Shown here one piece after another: positions 35,041 through 44,508 of a DNA stretch of 64,000 nt. A program made the position numbers and the translations under genes. A model generated the notes under the pieces. That model searched no databases, was not told the DNA's origin, and worked only from the letters and a program-made list of their open reading frames with translations. The stretch's first letter is position 1, and every line of letters starts with the position of its first letter. Source of the stretch: RGIG8244 sp045639325 (GTDB taxonomy: Bacteria; Verrucomicrobiota; Lentisphaeria; Victivallales; UBA1829); the NCBI GenBank assembly GCA_045639325.1, contig JAZUCU010000040.1, positions 6,464 to 70,463 of the forward strand, read 5' to 3'.

Positions 35041-35096
35041 AAGAAAATAAAATGCCGGAGACATTGATGTCTTGAGAACAGACACAGGTCCCCGGC
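35041..35096 (-). terminator. Terminator of the LacI/secreted-protein operon
   Basis: On the minus strand GCCGGGGAC (35096-35088) pairs with GTCTCCGGC (35062-35054) with one G-T pair, and an inner TGTCT/AGACA stem lies within. A T-rich tail follows (35053-35041). It abuts the GNAT start codon. Confidence 0.75.
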
Positions 35097-35112
35097 GTTT
35101 CAGGATCAGAGA

Positions 35113-35892
35113 TTATTTTTCAATAGTCAATGTGACATTGCGGATCTGGGAGACTGTATCTTTCCGTTTGAATTCCCAGTTTACCAGAATCATCGGGATG
35201 ATGGTTGCAGTGCCGGGCCAGAAGTTCAGAATGGTGTTGTTGCCTGCGCGTTTATTGACACCCTGGACGGTCTTTGTCATGGTCTGCCATTCTTTTGCAG
35301 GTGCGCTGATGATTGCATATACATAACCGCCGGGGCGATGATTGCGGACTGCTGTACCTGCGGGATAGGCTTGGGGAATTGCTTTGTTGAGAGTCAGAAC
35401 CCATTCACCGTCTTTCTTTTCGATTTTTGTGATCATATCGAAAACGGCGTAGTTCGGCAGGTCGGAGAAATCTTCTTTTGCATTGAATGCAATATAAGTT
35501 CCTCTGTGCCATTTGCTGCCGTCTTTGATGGAAACGGTCTTGTCACCGGCTTTTACGGCTTTTGTCAGTGTTGTGAATGTGTTGGAATGATAAGTGACGT
35601 TTTGATGATAAATACGTCTGCCGTTTTTGTCATGGCAGTAATATCCGGCATAGAAAGTGGCGGGTTTTGTATCCGCACCGTTTTTGATGTCGAAAGACAA
35701 CGTGTATTTTGCCTTCGGATCAAATTTGAATTTGCCGAATTCAATGATATTGGCGGTTTTTGCTGTCAAGACGTTTTCTTTGACTGTCTGATTGGAGGAT
35801 TTTTTGAGTTTGTTCAGGTCAAATTTGACTGTTTCTGCGCTGAGTGTTACAGCTGCCAGCACACCGACGGTGATGAGAGAGAGAGCTTTCAT
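35113..35892 (-). CDS. Secreted protein of unknown function, beta-sandwich
   Basis: 259 residues with a signal peptide (MKALSLITVGVLAAVTLSA). It is predicted to be all beta, with YTLSFDIKNGADTKPATFYAGYY (in parts) and ITKIEKKDGEWVLTLNKAI, which resembles carbohydrate-binding modules. No catalytic motif was seen. It follows the LacI regulator by 61 bp on the same strand and is closed by a strong terminator, so the two form an operon. The function is likely glycan binding at the cell surface. Confidence 0.75.
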   Translation of the reverse strand: MKALSLITVGVLAAVTLSAETVKFDLNKLKKSSNQTVKENVLTAKTANIIEFGKFKFDPKAKYTLSFDIKNGADTKPATFYAGYYCHDKNGRRIYHQNVTYHSNTFTTLTKAVKAGDKTVSIKDGSKWHRGTYIAFNAKEDFSDLPNYAVFDMITKIEKKDGEWVLTLNKAIPQAYPAGTAVRNHRPGGYVYAIISAPAKEWQTMTKTVQGVNKRAGNNTILNFWPGTATIIPMILVNWEFKRKDTVSQIRNVTLTIEK

Positions 35893-35953
35893 TTTTTTCC
35901 TTTCTCGGGTGATTTGTTTTTGTTTTATGGTTTATGGTTTGATTGATTTTCTT

Positions 35954-36898
35954 TTATGAACTGTCCCGCACGATCAGCGAATAAGGCAGGACCACTTCCG
36001 CCGGGGACGCATCTTCATTGATCATTCGATCCAGTTGACCGACTACGGTTTCCGCCAGTTTGCCGTAATCAGGCGAAATTGTCGTCTGCGGCGGGATACA
36101 ATAACGGGAAATTCTGTGCCGTTCGGAGCTGACCAGTCGGATATCATCGGGAATTTTTTTGCCGAAAAGGGAAAGAGAGTAGGCGGCAATCCCACCGAAA
36201 TTTGCTCCGCCGCAACAGAAAAATCCATCAATTCCCAATTGCAGCATCTTGCCTATTTCTTCCAGAAAATTCTCTGTCAGGATTGCCCGGACCAGTGAGG
36301 CATCGGACGGCAGATCCCGGGATTTCAATGCCGCTTGAACTGCCTGCATCCGGATATCCACATTGCCGCATCCGGGGGTGCCGTGGATGATGACACCTAT
36401 CTTTTTGCATCCTCTCTCTGCCAAATGGCTTATGGCAAGATCCATGCCCTGTTTTTCATCGGAATGAACAAAGGTGACGCCGGAGACTTTCTTTTTCGGT
36501 ATTTTGTCGATGATGACCAACGGCAGAGCGAATTTTTCATCCCATTTATCGGGTATATCGATTCCGATTCCGACGGCACCGCAGAACGAGATTTCGCTGA
36601 GCCGTTCCAGATTATCCAACGGCAGCAGCTCGATACGGTAGCCGCATAATGCCAGTTGTTGAATCAGTTCCGATGTCACCATATCCACAAACTCCGCAAC
36701 GGGGTAAATCTGTTTGTATGGCACGATAATGACAATATTTTTCTGCTTGCCGGAAAGCCGCGGGCGGTATCCATATTGCTGGGCGACAGCCAATACGTGT
36801 TCGCGCACGTTTTTACGGATGTTCGGATGATGGCTGAACACCCGCGAAACCGTTGCGGTTGAGACGCCTGCAAGGGCGGCGATTTCCTGGATTTTCAT
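35954..36898 (-). CDS. LacI-family transcriptional regulator
   Basis: 314 residues. The N-terminal helix-turn-helix with hinge (MKIQEIAALAGVSTATVSRV) is unmistakable, and the remainder is a periplasmic-binding-like sugar sensor ending SLIVRDSS. It is divergent from the five-oxidoreductase operon and leads its own small operon. It likely represses both directions when its sugar is absent. SD GGAG precedes ATG. Confidence 0.95.
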   Translation of the reverse strand: MKIQEIAALAGVSTATVSRVFSHHPNIRKNVREHVLAVAQQYGYRPRLSGKQKNIVIIVPYKQIYPVAEFVDMVTSELIQQLALCGYRIELLPLDNLERLSEISFCGAVGIGIDIPDKWDEKFALPLVIIDKIPKKKVSGVTFVHSDEKQGMDLAISHLAERGCKKIGVIIHGTPGCGNVDIRMQAVQAALKSRDLPSDASLVRAILTENFLEEIGKMLQLGIDGFFCCGGANFGGIAAYSLSLFGKKIPDDIRLVSSERHRISRYCIPPQTTISPDYGKLAETVVGQLDRMINEDASPAEVVLPYSLIVRDSS

Positions 36899-36931
36899 GT
36901 GATATGCTCCATTTACGATTGATTCATTTAC

Positions 36932-36971
36932 AATATAATTGCATTTTTTCTGAAAACAAGTATATTTTTCA
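36932..36971 (-). promoter_or_regulatory. LacI promoter with inverted-repeat operator
   Basis: Minus strand TTGTTT (36959-36954), 16-bp spacer, TATATT (36937-36932). The inverted repeat TGAAAA (36951-36956) / TTTTCA (36966-36971) overlaps the -35 and is a plausible operator for the LacI protein itself. Confidence 0.5.
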
Positions 36972-37076
36972 AGAAATTTTACAAAAATATCCGGAAAAAG
37001 GTGTGGAATTTGAATTTTCAGCGTTTATATTATCCCAAAATAAGCAGAATAACGTAATATATTAAGGAGATGCATT

Positions 37077-38078
37077 ATGAATCCGAAAAAAGTATTAGTC
37101 ATTGGTGCCGGCGGTGCCATGGGGCAGTATCTGGTCCCTTACCTTGCAGAAAAAGGCTGTAAAGTTGATGCCATTGCATTGAATGATATGACCAGTGAAC
37201 ATCCGGATGTCACCTGGTACAAAGGCAATGCCAAAGACTGGGGATTCCGTAATGAATTCCTTTCGAAAAATTATGATGCAATTATCGACTTTCTGGTTTA
37301 TCCTTCCAGAGAAGTGCCTTTCTATCTCCCGCAACTTCTGGACAGCACCGGGCATTTCATTTACATTTCCTCCGGTAGAATCTACGACAATCTGGAACGC
37401 CCCGTCCGGGAAACATCGCCCCGGCTTATCGATACCTGTAAAGATCCGCTCCTGATCAATTCCGACGATTACTGCATTTATAAAGCACGCGGCGAAAATA
37501 TCCTGACTGCCAGCGGCAAAAAGAATTGGACCATTGTCCGTCCCGCAACTACGTACAGTATCATGCGGTATCAGCTTGTGACACTGGAAGCCCGCGACAC
37601 AGTCGGCCGTGCATTTGCGGGGAAAGATGTGGTTGTTCCGATTCAGGCAAAAGACAAACCTGCCGCTTTGAGCTGGGGGAAAGACGTTGCCCGGATGATC
37701 GGCGAATTGTTGTTCCATGAAGCAGCCCTCTGCGAAGCATTCAACGTCAACAGCGCGGAATGTCGCACCTGGGGCGAAATTGCAGATTACTACAAAGATA
37801 TTTGCAATCTCAATGCGGTCTGGGTGGATAAGGAAGAGTATCTCAAGATCATCAATCCGAATCCTTATGAACTCGGCCCCCGCTGGCAGTTGGAATATGC
37901 CCGGTTGTTCGATCGGGAGGTGGATAACAGTAAAGTCCTGGCGGTCACCGGTTTGAAGCAGGAAGATATGATGCCCCTTTACGATGGCTTGAAATATGAA
38001 ATCACCCGTACTCCCCGTGATATCGACTGGGGTACGAATGTGCGGATGGATGATTATCTTGCTGCAATGAAACGCTGA
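37077..38078 (+). CDS. NAD-dependent epimerase/dehydratase family protein
   Basis: 333 residues. The Rossmann motif GAGGAMG (10-16) and the catalytic YCIYK (Tyr132, Lys136) place it in the extended SDR family, near sugar-nucleotide epimerases. YISSG just before is the usual position of the catalytic Ser. No signal peptide. It is the first of five tandem oxidoreductase genes; SD AAGGAGATG is at about 37063. Sugar or sugar-derivative epimerisation or oxidation is likely. Confidence 0.9.
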   Translation: MNPKKVLVIGAGGAMGQYLVPYLAEKGCKVDAIALNDMTSEHPDVTWYKGNAKDWGFRNEFLSKNYDAIIDFLVYPSREVPFYLPQLLDSTGHFIYISSGRIYDNLERPVRETSPRLIDTCKDPLLINSDDYCIYKARGENILTASGKKNWTIVRPATTYSIMRYQLVTLEARDTVGRAFAGKDVVVPIQAKDKPAALSWGKDVARMIGELLFHEAALCEAFNVNSAECRTWGEIADYYKDICNLNAVWVDKEEYLKIINPNPYELGPRWQLEYARLFDREVDNSKVLAVTGLKQEDMMPLYDGLKYEITRTPRDIDWGTNVRMDDYLAAMKR

Positions 38079-38091
38079 TAAGGATGAGGTT

Positions 38092-39243
38092 ATGCTGAAA
38101 GTCTGTATTAATCGTCAGACCGGCGGAGGACGTCGCGGCGGACATCACACGCATTTTGCTTTTACGGGTTTGCCGGGTGTTGAAATCGCAGCATTGGCGG
38201 ATGCTGATCCGGAAGCGGTAAATAATTATCATCTCTGCGGCGCAAAGAAACTTTATGCCGGATACGAAGAGATGATGTGTGCGGAAAAACCGGACATTGT
38301 CATTCTCTGTTCCCGCTTGCCGAAGGAGCATTATACCGAGATCAAATACGCACTGGAACATCATTGTTATGTTCTTTGTGAAAAACCTCTTGCCGATGAT
38401 CTTCCTCACGCTTATGAACTTGTGGAACTTTCCCGGAAGACAGGATGTAAAGTCCAGATGGCACATCTTGCCCGTTTCGCCCCCGCATTCCGGGAAATGA
38501 AACGGATGATTCACGCCGGAGAAATCGGGAAAGTCCTGACCTGTTACATGCGCGGCAAAGAGGATACCCGGGGCGGCGGAGAGGATATGCTTGTCCTGGG
38601 GACTCACATTTTAGATGCCGCCTGTTGGATGTTTGATTTGCCGGAAAGTGTTTATTCTGATATTCATTGGGAAGGTCGGCATATTACCGCCGCTGATACA
38701 GTGGAAACGACGGAGCCGCTGGGACCCTGTGCCGGAGATGAGATTTTTGCCCATTTCCGTTTCAAGAACGGTGTCAACGGCATCTTTGAAAGCAGACGGG
38801 GGCTTGTCCCCGCAGTCGCCGATATGCGCATGGGTATCACGGTCAGCGGGACGGAAGGCGCATTGACGATCCGTTATACCGACAAACGCACGTTGCGTCT
38901 CAGCCGGAATTTTCCGGTTCCGGTGGAAGACACGAATCAATACGACATTGTGGAACTGCCTGTAACGGAAGAAATTCCGGGTGCTGCCCCCATCGATCCT
39001 GCGGCATGGGGTATTAATACGCAAGCGTTTCACAATGTATACTTTATGGAAAACAACCGGCGTGCGGCATGGGATTTGCTGCAAGCCATCGAAAACAATC
39101 GTGAACCGGTTGCCGGAATCGAATCTGCCGTGCAGTCATTGGAAATGATCGTGGGGATTTATCAATCCGCATTGTCTCATTCCATGGTCGGGCTGCCGTT
39201 GAAAAATCGTCAACATCCGTTAAATCCGGAGAAACAGAAATGA
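38092..39243 (+). CDS. Gfo/Idh/MocA-family oxidoreductase
   Basis: 383 residues. The N-terminal dinucleotide fold has a degenerate glycine loop (TGGGRRGGHH), followed by IAALADADPE and the family's CEKPLADD. The C-terminal alpha/beta domain holds GTHILDAACW, in which His is the usual catalytic position. Members act on sugars or inositols with NAD(P). It overlaps the next gene by 4 bp (ATGA), showing translational coupling. Confidence 0.9.
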   Translation: MLKVCINRQTGGGRRGGHHTHFAFTGLPGVEIAALADADPEAVNNYHLCGAKKLYAGYEEMMCAEKPDIVILCSRLPKEHYTEIKYALEHHCYVLCEKPLADDLPHAYELVELSRKTGCKVQMAHLARFAPAFREMKRMIHAGEIGKVLTCYMRGKEDTRGGGEDMLVLGTHILDAACWMFDLPESVYSDIHWEGRHITAADTVETTEPLGPCAGDEIFAHFRFKNGVNGIFESRRGLVPAVADMRMGITVSGTEGALTIRYTDKRTLRLSRNFPVPVEDTNQYDIVELPVTEEIPGAAPIDPAAWGINTQAFHNVYFMENNRRAAWDLLQAIENNREPVAGIESAVQSLEMIVGIYQSALSHSMVGLPLKNRQHPLNPEKQK

Positions 39244-40247
39244 ACGCTAAAGTAATACAATTTGTCAGTCAGGGGAAAGCGGAGCTGCTGGATATTGATT
39301 TTCCCGATCCTTCTGATATCGCGCCGGATATGGTTTATCTCAAAACCATTTGCACATTGATTTCACCCGGAACGGAATTCGCCTGTATCAATGGCAGTGT
39401 GAGTAAGAATCAGTTTCCCATGACTCTGGGCTACAGTGCCGTTGCAACGGTAATGGCGGTGGGGGCGAACGTGACAAAGTTTGCCGTCGGTGACCGCTGT
39501 CTCTGTTATCACAGTGCGCACCGGAATTATCAATTGATGCCGGAACATAAACTGGTGAAGATTGTGCATGATTCTCTGCCGTCCGAAGAAGCGGTTTATT
39601 GTGTTGTCGGCTGTATGGGCTTTCAGGGGGTACGCCGATGCCGTCCGGAGTTCGGTGAATCGTTGATGGTCATGGGCTTGGGATTGCTTGGACAGTTTGC
39701 CGTTCAGACGGCGCATCTCTCCGGATGTTTTCCGGTTATTGCCTTGGATTACAATGAAAAACGCCGTCAGATCGCCTTGGGATCCGGCGCGGATTATGCG
39801 TTTTCCCCCGGCGATCCGGAACTGGAAGAAAAAGTTCGCGCTGTAACCGATGGCAAAGGTGCGGATTCTGTGATCGAAGTTACCGGAAATCCGCAAGCGG
39901 TTGTGCAGGGGTTGAAACTGACTGCCCGCTTTGGACGCGTTTCTCTGGTGGGTTGTTCCCGTACTCCGACAGAAAATATTGATTTTTATAATCTGGTGCA
40001 TCGTCCGGGTATCAGCATCATCGGGGCACACAATCAGGCACGCCCCATGGATGACCGGCGTCCCGGCGTCTGGACAATGGCGGAAGATATGTCTCTTTTG
40101 CTGAAATATATGGATGCCGGGCGTTTACAATGCAAGAATCTGCATACGATGACCGCCGATCCAGCAGAAGCTCCGGGGATTTATGACCGTGTATACAACC
40201 GGGATCCGGATTTGCTTGGTGTAGTTTTTGACTGGACAAAATATTGA
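39240..40247 (+). CDS. Medium-chain dehydrogenase lacking zinc ligands
   Basis: 335 residues. Nucleotide-binding GLGLLG at 146-151 with the MDR layout. The usual Cys of the catalytic zinc site is replaced in LISPGTEF (41-47), and the GHE is GYS (64-66), so it is probably a zinc-free MDR. The GTDFY-type sequence is replaced by ENIDFYNL. It overlaps the preceding Gfo/Idh gene by 4 bp and precedes the quinone-oxidoreductase-like gene by 9 bp. The partner and sugar are unknown. Confidence 0.85.
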   Translation: MNAKVIQFVSQGKAELLDIDFPDPSDIAPDMVYLKTICTLISPGTEFACINGSVSKNQFPMTLGYSAVATVMAVGANVTKFAVGDRCLCYHSAHRNYQLMPEHKLVKIVHDSLPSEEAVYCVVGCMGFQGVRRCRPEFGESLMVMGLGLLGQFAVQTAHLSGCFPVIALDYNEKRRQIALGSGADYAFSPGDPELEEKVRAVTDGKGADSVIEVTGNPQAVVQGLKLTARFGRVSLVGCSRTPTENIDFYNLVHRPGISIIGAHNQARPMDDRRPGVWTMAEDMSLLLKYMDAGRLQCKNLHTMTADPAEAPGIYDRVYNRDPDLLGVVFDWTKY

Positions 40248-40256
40248 GGTGTTATC

Positions 40257-41210
40257 ATGAAAGCAATGTTGATTGAAAATAACGAATTATGTTTGCGTGA
40301 CATTCCGGAGCCTGTTCTGAAGCCCGGATATGTTATCATTGAAATTCATGCCGCCGGATTGAACCGGGCAGATTTGCTGCAGGTTGCCGGAAAATATCCG
40401 CCGCCTCCCGGGTGGCCGGATTGGCCCGGATTGGAATGTTCCGGCGTTATTGCGGAAGCACCTGCCGGAAGCCGTTGGAAGGCAGGGGATAAAGTCTGTG
40501 CATTGTTAGGCGGTGGCGGATATGCGGAAAAAGTTCTTGTGCCGGAAGGTATGGTCATGCCGATGCCAGAAGGCGTGTCGTTCATTGAAGCTGCCGCTTT
40601 GCCGGAAGTATATACCACCGCCATGCTTAACATCCTCCGTCTCGGTAACTTGCAGAAAGGTGAAACGCTTTTTGTACAGGCGGGTGCCAGCGGACTCGGT
40701 ATTGCGGCGATCCAACTCGGTAAATTGCTGGGCGCGAAGGTCGTTACAACCGTCGGTTCGGTAGAGAAAGCGGAAACAGTTAAGAAACTCGGTGCCGATG
40801 TTGTTATCAACCGGAAAGAGGAAGCGGTGGATGAAGTCCTTCAGCAGCATCCGGTTGACGTGGCTCTTGATTGTGCCGGCGGGGCATTGTTGGGGAAATG
40901 TCTCAATGGTGTCAACCCCGGCGGACGCTGGATTCTTGTTGCGACCCTGGGCGGAGAAACGACGGAACTGCCTTTGCGTGTTCTGTTGAAGAAACATATC
41001 CGATTGATGGGTAGTACCTTGCGCAGTCGGAGCGATGCAGAAAAGAGTGACATCCTCAAACAGCTCACCGAATTGGTCTGGCCGGAAGTCACAGCGGGCA
41101 GAATCCGTCCTGTGATTCATACGGTATTCCCGTTGGAAAAAGCGGCGGAAGCTCATGACGTATTGAAGAAACAGGCGAATACGGGTAAAGTGATTTTGAC
41201 TTTGAAATAA
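40257..41210 (+). CDS. Quinone oxidoreductase-like MDR protein (PIG3 type)
   Basis: 317 residues. The N-terminal half has GLNRADLLQVAGKYPPPPG, typical of zinc-free quinone oxidoreductases, then AGASGLG (142-148) for NADPH. It uses NADPH to reduce quinones or alpha,beta-unsaturated carbonyls in relatives. Here it lies in the middle of an oxidoreductase operon (gaps 9 and 4 bp), so it may act on an intermediate of the same pathway. Confidence 0.9.
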   Translation: MKAMLIENNELCLRDIPEPVLKPGYVIIEIHAAGLNRADLLQVAGKYPPPPGWPDWPGLECSGVIAEAPAGSRWKAGDKVCALLGGGGYAEKVLVPEGMVMPMPEGVSFIEAAALPEVYTTAMLNILRLGNLQKGETLFVQAGASGLGIAAIQLGKLLGAKVVTTVGSVEKAETVKKLGADVVINRKEEAVDEVLQQHPVDVALDCAGGALLGKCLNGVNPGGRWILVATLGGETTELPLRVLLKKHIRLMGSTLRSRSDAEKSDILKQLTELVWPEVTAGRIRPVIHTVFPLEKAAEAHDVLKKQANTGKVILTLK

Positions 41211-41214
41211 GTGT

Positions 41215-42243
41215 ATGAAAGACAAAAAGATGAAGAAGATTAAAATTGCACAGATCGGGATCGGTCACAATCATGGCGCAGACAAAATGAACACGTTGCG
41301 TGCTTTGCCCGATTACTTTGACGTCGTGGGAGTTGCCGAGAGTGACCCGTACTGGTATAATGCGCGTCATGAACTGGGGGCTTATGCCGGTTTGCCGTTC
41401 CTGACGGAAGACGATATTTTTGCCATCCCGGATTTGGATGCCGTTGCCATTGAAACCGATGGTAAATATTTGATCTCAACCGCATTGCGTTGTGCAGAGC
41501 GGGGATTGCATCTGCACATGGATAAGCCCGGCGGCGAAGATTTTGAAGGCTTCCGTAAGTTATGCCGGATCTGTCAGGAAAAAGACCTTGCGTTTCAGGC
41601 GGCTTACATCTACCGTTATAATCCGGCGCTGAAATTCTGCATGGATGCGGTAAAGAACGGCTGGATTGGAGATGTGTTTGAAATTCATTCTGTTATGAGC
41701 CGGGATGACAGTAAGAATGATGCATACCGTCAATGGCTTTCCCAATTCAAGGGCGGCGCATTTTATATTTTTGCCGGATACCTTATGGATATTATCCTGT
41801 TGATGCTTGGCGCACCGGATAAGGTCACATCCTTCCTCAAAAAGACTCGTGACGATGCCTTGATTGATAACGGTCTGGCGGTGTTGGAATATCCGAAAGC
41901 TACTGCAACGGTTCGTGTCTCCGTGGCTGAAATCGAAGGATTCAATTACCGCCGGTTCATCATCTGCGGAACGGAAGGCTCTCTGGAATTGTGTCCGATC
42001 GAAGCCGTTGCATCCGAGTATTATACACGTCCATTGCAGGTGCGTATGACCTTGAAACATCCGCGCGGCCCCTATGCTGCCGGAACGCATACCGTGGATT
42101 GCGGTCCGCTTGGCGGCAGATATGACCGTCAGCTGATTGATTTTGCAAAAATCATCAATAAAGAAATGGTCAATCCGTTCCCCATTGAGCACGAACTGCA
42201 GCTGCATAAAACGCTGCTGGAAGCCTGTGGCGTTCCGGTGTAA
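41215..42243 (+). CDS. Gfo/Idh/MocA-family oxidoreductase
   Basis: 342 residues; ATG 41215 is kept, although ATG 41230 also fits. The nucleotide loop IGIGHNHG (13-20), MDKPGGEDFEG as the lysine motif (EKP type) and RYNPALKFC mark the family. Last of the five-gene oxidoreductase operon, 4 bp after the preceding stop. Its substrate is probably a sugar or inositol derivative. Confidence 0.9.
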   Translation: MKDKKMKKIKIAQIGIGHNHGADKMNTLRALPDYFDVVGVAESDPYWYNARHELGAYAGLPFLTEDDIFAIPDLDAVAIETDGKYLISTALRCAERGLHLHMDKPGGEDFEGFRKLCRICQEKDLAFQAAYIYRYNPALKFCMDAVKNGWIGDVFEIHSVMSRDDSKNDAYRQWLSQFKGGAFYIFAGYLMDIILLMLGAPDKVTSFLKKTRDDALIDNGLAVLEYPKATATVRVSVAEIEGFNYRRFIICGTEGSLELCPIEAVASEYYTRPLQVRMTLKHPRGPYAAGTHTVDCGPLGGRYDRQLIDFAKIINKEMVNPFPIEHELQLHKTLLEACGVPV

Positions 42244-42326
42244 GAGTCCCTGTTTTTTCGAGGTTCCTTTCCGTTTCAAAAAAAACGTTTATTTTATGAT
42301 TTTGCTGTGGCGATTCATAAAATGTA

Positions 42327-42335
42327 TGTTATATT
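42327..42335 (+). promoter_or_regulatory. Extended -10 of the GH3 gene
   Basis: TGTTATATT (42327-42335), with no good -35. SD AAGGAG is at 42352. It indicates that GH3 has its own transcript. Confidence 0.45.
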
Positions 42336-42363
42336 ATTTGAATACTGTTGAAAGGAGAACCTT

Positions 42364-44427
42364 ATGCTGCCATTTGAAAATAAAACATTATCTGCTGCGG
42401 AACGTGCGGATGATTTGCTTGGACGTTTGAGCCTGGATGAAAAAATCGGGATGCTGAACATGAAAAACTGTGCAGTACCCCGCCTTCATATCCCCGCCTA
42501 TCACTGGTGGAATGAAGGGCTGCATGGTGTCGCACGCAACGGGAAAGCAACCATGTTCCCCCAATCCATCGCAATCGCCGCCACATTTACACCGGAATAT
42601 GCTTATGAAATGGGGAAAATCATCCGGGAAGAAGCACGGATCAAACACTCTCATCTGGCAAAACATGGTCAGCGGGGGATTTATTGCGGATTGAATATGT
42701 TTTCGCCGAATATCAATATTTTCCGGGATCCGCGCTGGGGCAGGGGACATGAGACTTACGGCGAATGTCCGGTACTGACATCACTGATGGGGACGGCGTA
42801 TATTACCGGTGTGCAGGGGGATGATCCCGAACATCTGGAATGTTGTGCAACCTTGAAACATTTTGCTGTACATTCGGGTCCGGAGGGTGTACGCAGTTCC
42901 TTCAATACTTCGGTCAGCGAGCGGGATCTGCAGCAGACTTATCTGTATGCGTTCCGTTACTGCATGGAGAAATCCGGCGTGAAAAACCTGATGGCATCTT
43001 ATAATGCAGTGGATGGTGTCCCCATGGCAATCAACCGGAAAATGCTGTTTGATGTACTCCGCCGGGAATGGAATTTTCAGTCTGTGGTAGTGACCGATGT
43101 TGCTACGGCAGCCAATCTTGTCAATGAGTTCAAAATCTGCAAGGATATGCCGGAAGCGCTGGCATTGCAGATTTCTGCCGGAGTGGATGTCTGCAGTGAA
43201 CTTGGTGATCATATTCCGGCATACATGCGGGAGGCGTATGACCGGGGCTTGCTCAAGGAAGATGATATCAATCGTGCCATCCGCAATCAATTGATTCTGA
43301 AATTTCAACTTGGCTTGCTGGATTCTCTGCCGGAAACGGATTATTCCCGCTTGGAATGTAAAGAACACCGTGCCATCTCCCGCAGAATCGCAGAACGCAG
43401 TCCGGTTCTGTTGAAAAACAATGGTATTCTGCCGTTGAAAGATTATGCCGGGAAAAAGATTGCTGTTATCGGCCCGACCGCTGCCGATGTGGAAGTGTTA
43501 CGTGGCAATTACAGCGGGACAGCGACAAAATATGTGACGATTCTGGATGGTATGTTGGAAACATTCGGAGAAGATCAGGTAATCTATGCCCGCGGATGCG
43601 AAATCCTCCGCAGTAAAACCGAACTCTGCGGTGAGCCGGGCGACCGGTTGGCAGAAGCGGCAATTGCTGCCGAACAAGCCGATCTTGTGATACTCTCCCT
43701 CGGTTTGACTCCGGAATTTGAAGGCGAAGCCGGGGATGCCGGCAATTCGGAAGCCGGGGGCGATAAAGCTTCTCTGGATTTGCCCGCCGTTCAAACGGAA
43801 TTGCTGGAAACGGTTCTTGCTGCGGGTAAGCCTGTCATTTTGCTGAATTGTTCCGGCAGTGCGATTGCCATTCCGGAAGATAAGGTGGATGCCGCATTGC
43901 AAGTCTTCTACCCCGGTCCGGAAGGGGGACGCGTCATTGCCGATATCCTGACGGGTAAAGTGAATCCTTCCGGCAGATTGCCTGTGACCTTTTACCGTTC
44001 GACGGAAAAATTGCCGCCGTTTGAAGATTATTCCATGAAGAACCGGACGTACCGTTATTGCTCGGAAAATATTCTTTATCCATTCGGCTATGGTTTGAGT
44101 TATACCACATTTGAATATTCTGCGTTGACAGCGGAAAATTGCCCCGAAGGCGTGCGGTGTCAACTTACAGTCAGCAACACAGGAATGTACGCAGGGGAAA
44201 CAGCGATACCGTTTTTCTTCCGTCATGAGAACGGCCCGGCGTATGAACCTTTAAAACAGTTTGCGGGTGCGATCCGCTTGCATTTGAATCCGGGTGAACG
44301 GCAGGAAATATGCTTTACTTATCCGGCGGAATTTCTGCAATTTGCCGATGAAGAGGGCGTATTTCAGCCGATTACCGGCGGCATTACATTCATGGTGGAA
44401 GAGCAGAAGATTACCATTCATCGTTAA
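42364..44427 (+). CDS. GH3 beta-glucosidase/beta-xylosidase
   Basis: 687 residues, no signal peptide. The TIM barrel starts at LSLDEKIGML and contains YHWWNEGLHGVAR, as in xylosidase/arabinosidase-type GH3 enzymes, and KHFAVHSGPE. The nucleophile is probably Asp245 in VVVTDVATA (the normal pattern is SDW/SDxG). The alpha/beta-sandwich domain and the C-terminal Fn3 part (PFGYGLSYTTFEYS) follow. It removes terminal beta-linked glucose or xylose from oligosaccharides in the cytoplasm. It follows the oxidoreductase operon but has its own promoter. Confidence 0.93.
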   Translation: MLPFENKTLSAAERADDLLGRLSLDEKIGMLNMKNCAVPRLHIPAYHWWNEGLHGVARNGKATMFPQSIAIAATFTPEYAYEMGKIIREEARIKHSHLAKHGQRGIYCGLNMFSPNINIFRDPRWGRGHETYGECPVLTSLMGTAYITGVQGDDPEHLECCATLKHFAVHSGPEGVRSSFNTSVSERDLQQTYLYAFRYCMEKSGVKNLMASYNAVDGVPMAINRKMLFDVLRREWNFQSVVVTDVATAANLVNEFKICKDMPEALALQISAGVDVCSELGDHIPAYMREAYDRGLLKEDDINRAIRNQLILKFQLGLLDSLPETDYSRLECKEHRAISRRIAERSPVLLKNNGILPLKDYAGKKIAVIGPTAADVEVLRGNYSGTATKYVTILDGMLETFGEDQVIYARGCEILRSKTELCGEPGDRLAEAAIAAEQADLVILSLGLTPEFEGEAGDAGNSEAGGDKASLDLPAVQTELLETVLAAGKPVILLNCSGSAIAIPEDKVDAALQVFYPGPEGGRVIADILTGKVNPSGRLPVTFYRSTEKLPPFEDYSMKNRTYRYCSENILYPFGYGLSYTTFEYSALTAENCPEGVRCQLTVSNTGMYAGETAIPFFFRHENGPAYEPLKQFAGAIRLHLNPGERQEICFTYPAEFLQFADEEGVFQPITGGITFMVEEQKITIHR

Positions 44428-44445
44428 TAAAATCTTTTATGCAGC

Positions 44446-44474
44446 TTGATATTTACGATGTATCATGCTATATT
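44446..44474 (+). promoter_or_regulatory. Promoter of the secreted protein/beta-helix pair
   Basis: TTGATA (44446-44451), 17-bp spacer, TATATT (44469-44474) with TG two bases upstream (TGCTATATTA). SD AAAGG follows at 44496. Confidence 0.7.
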
Positions 44475-44508
44475 ACGTTTTATAACTTAACTTGAAAGGA
44501 TTTGCATC

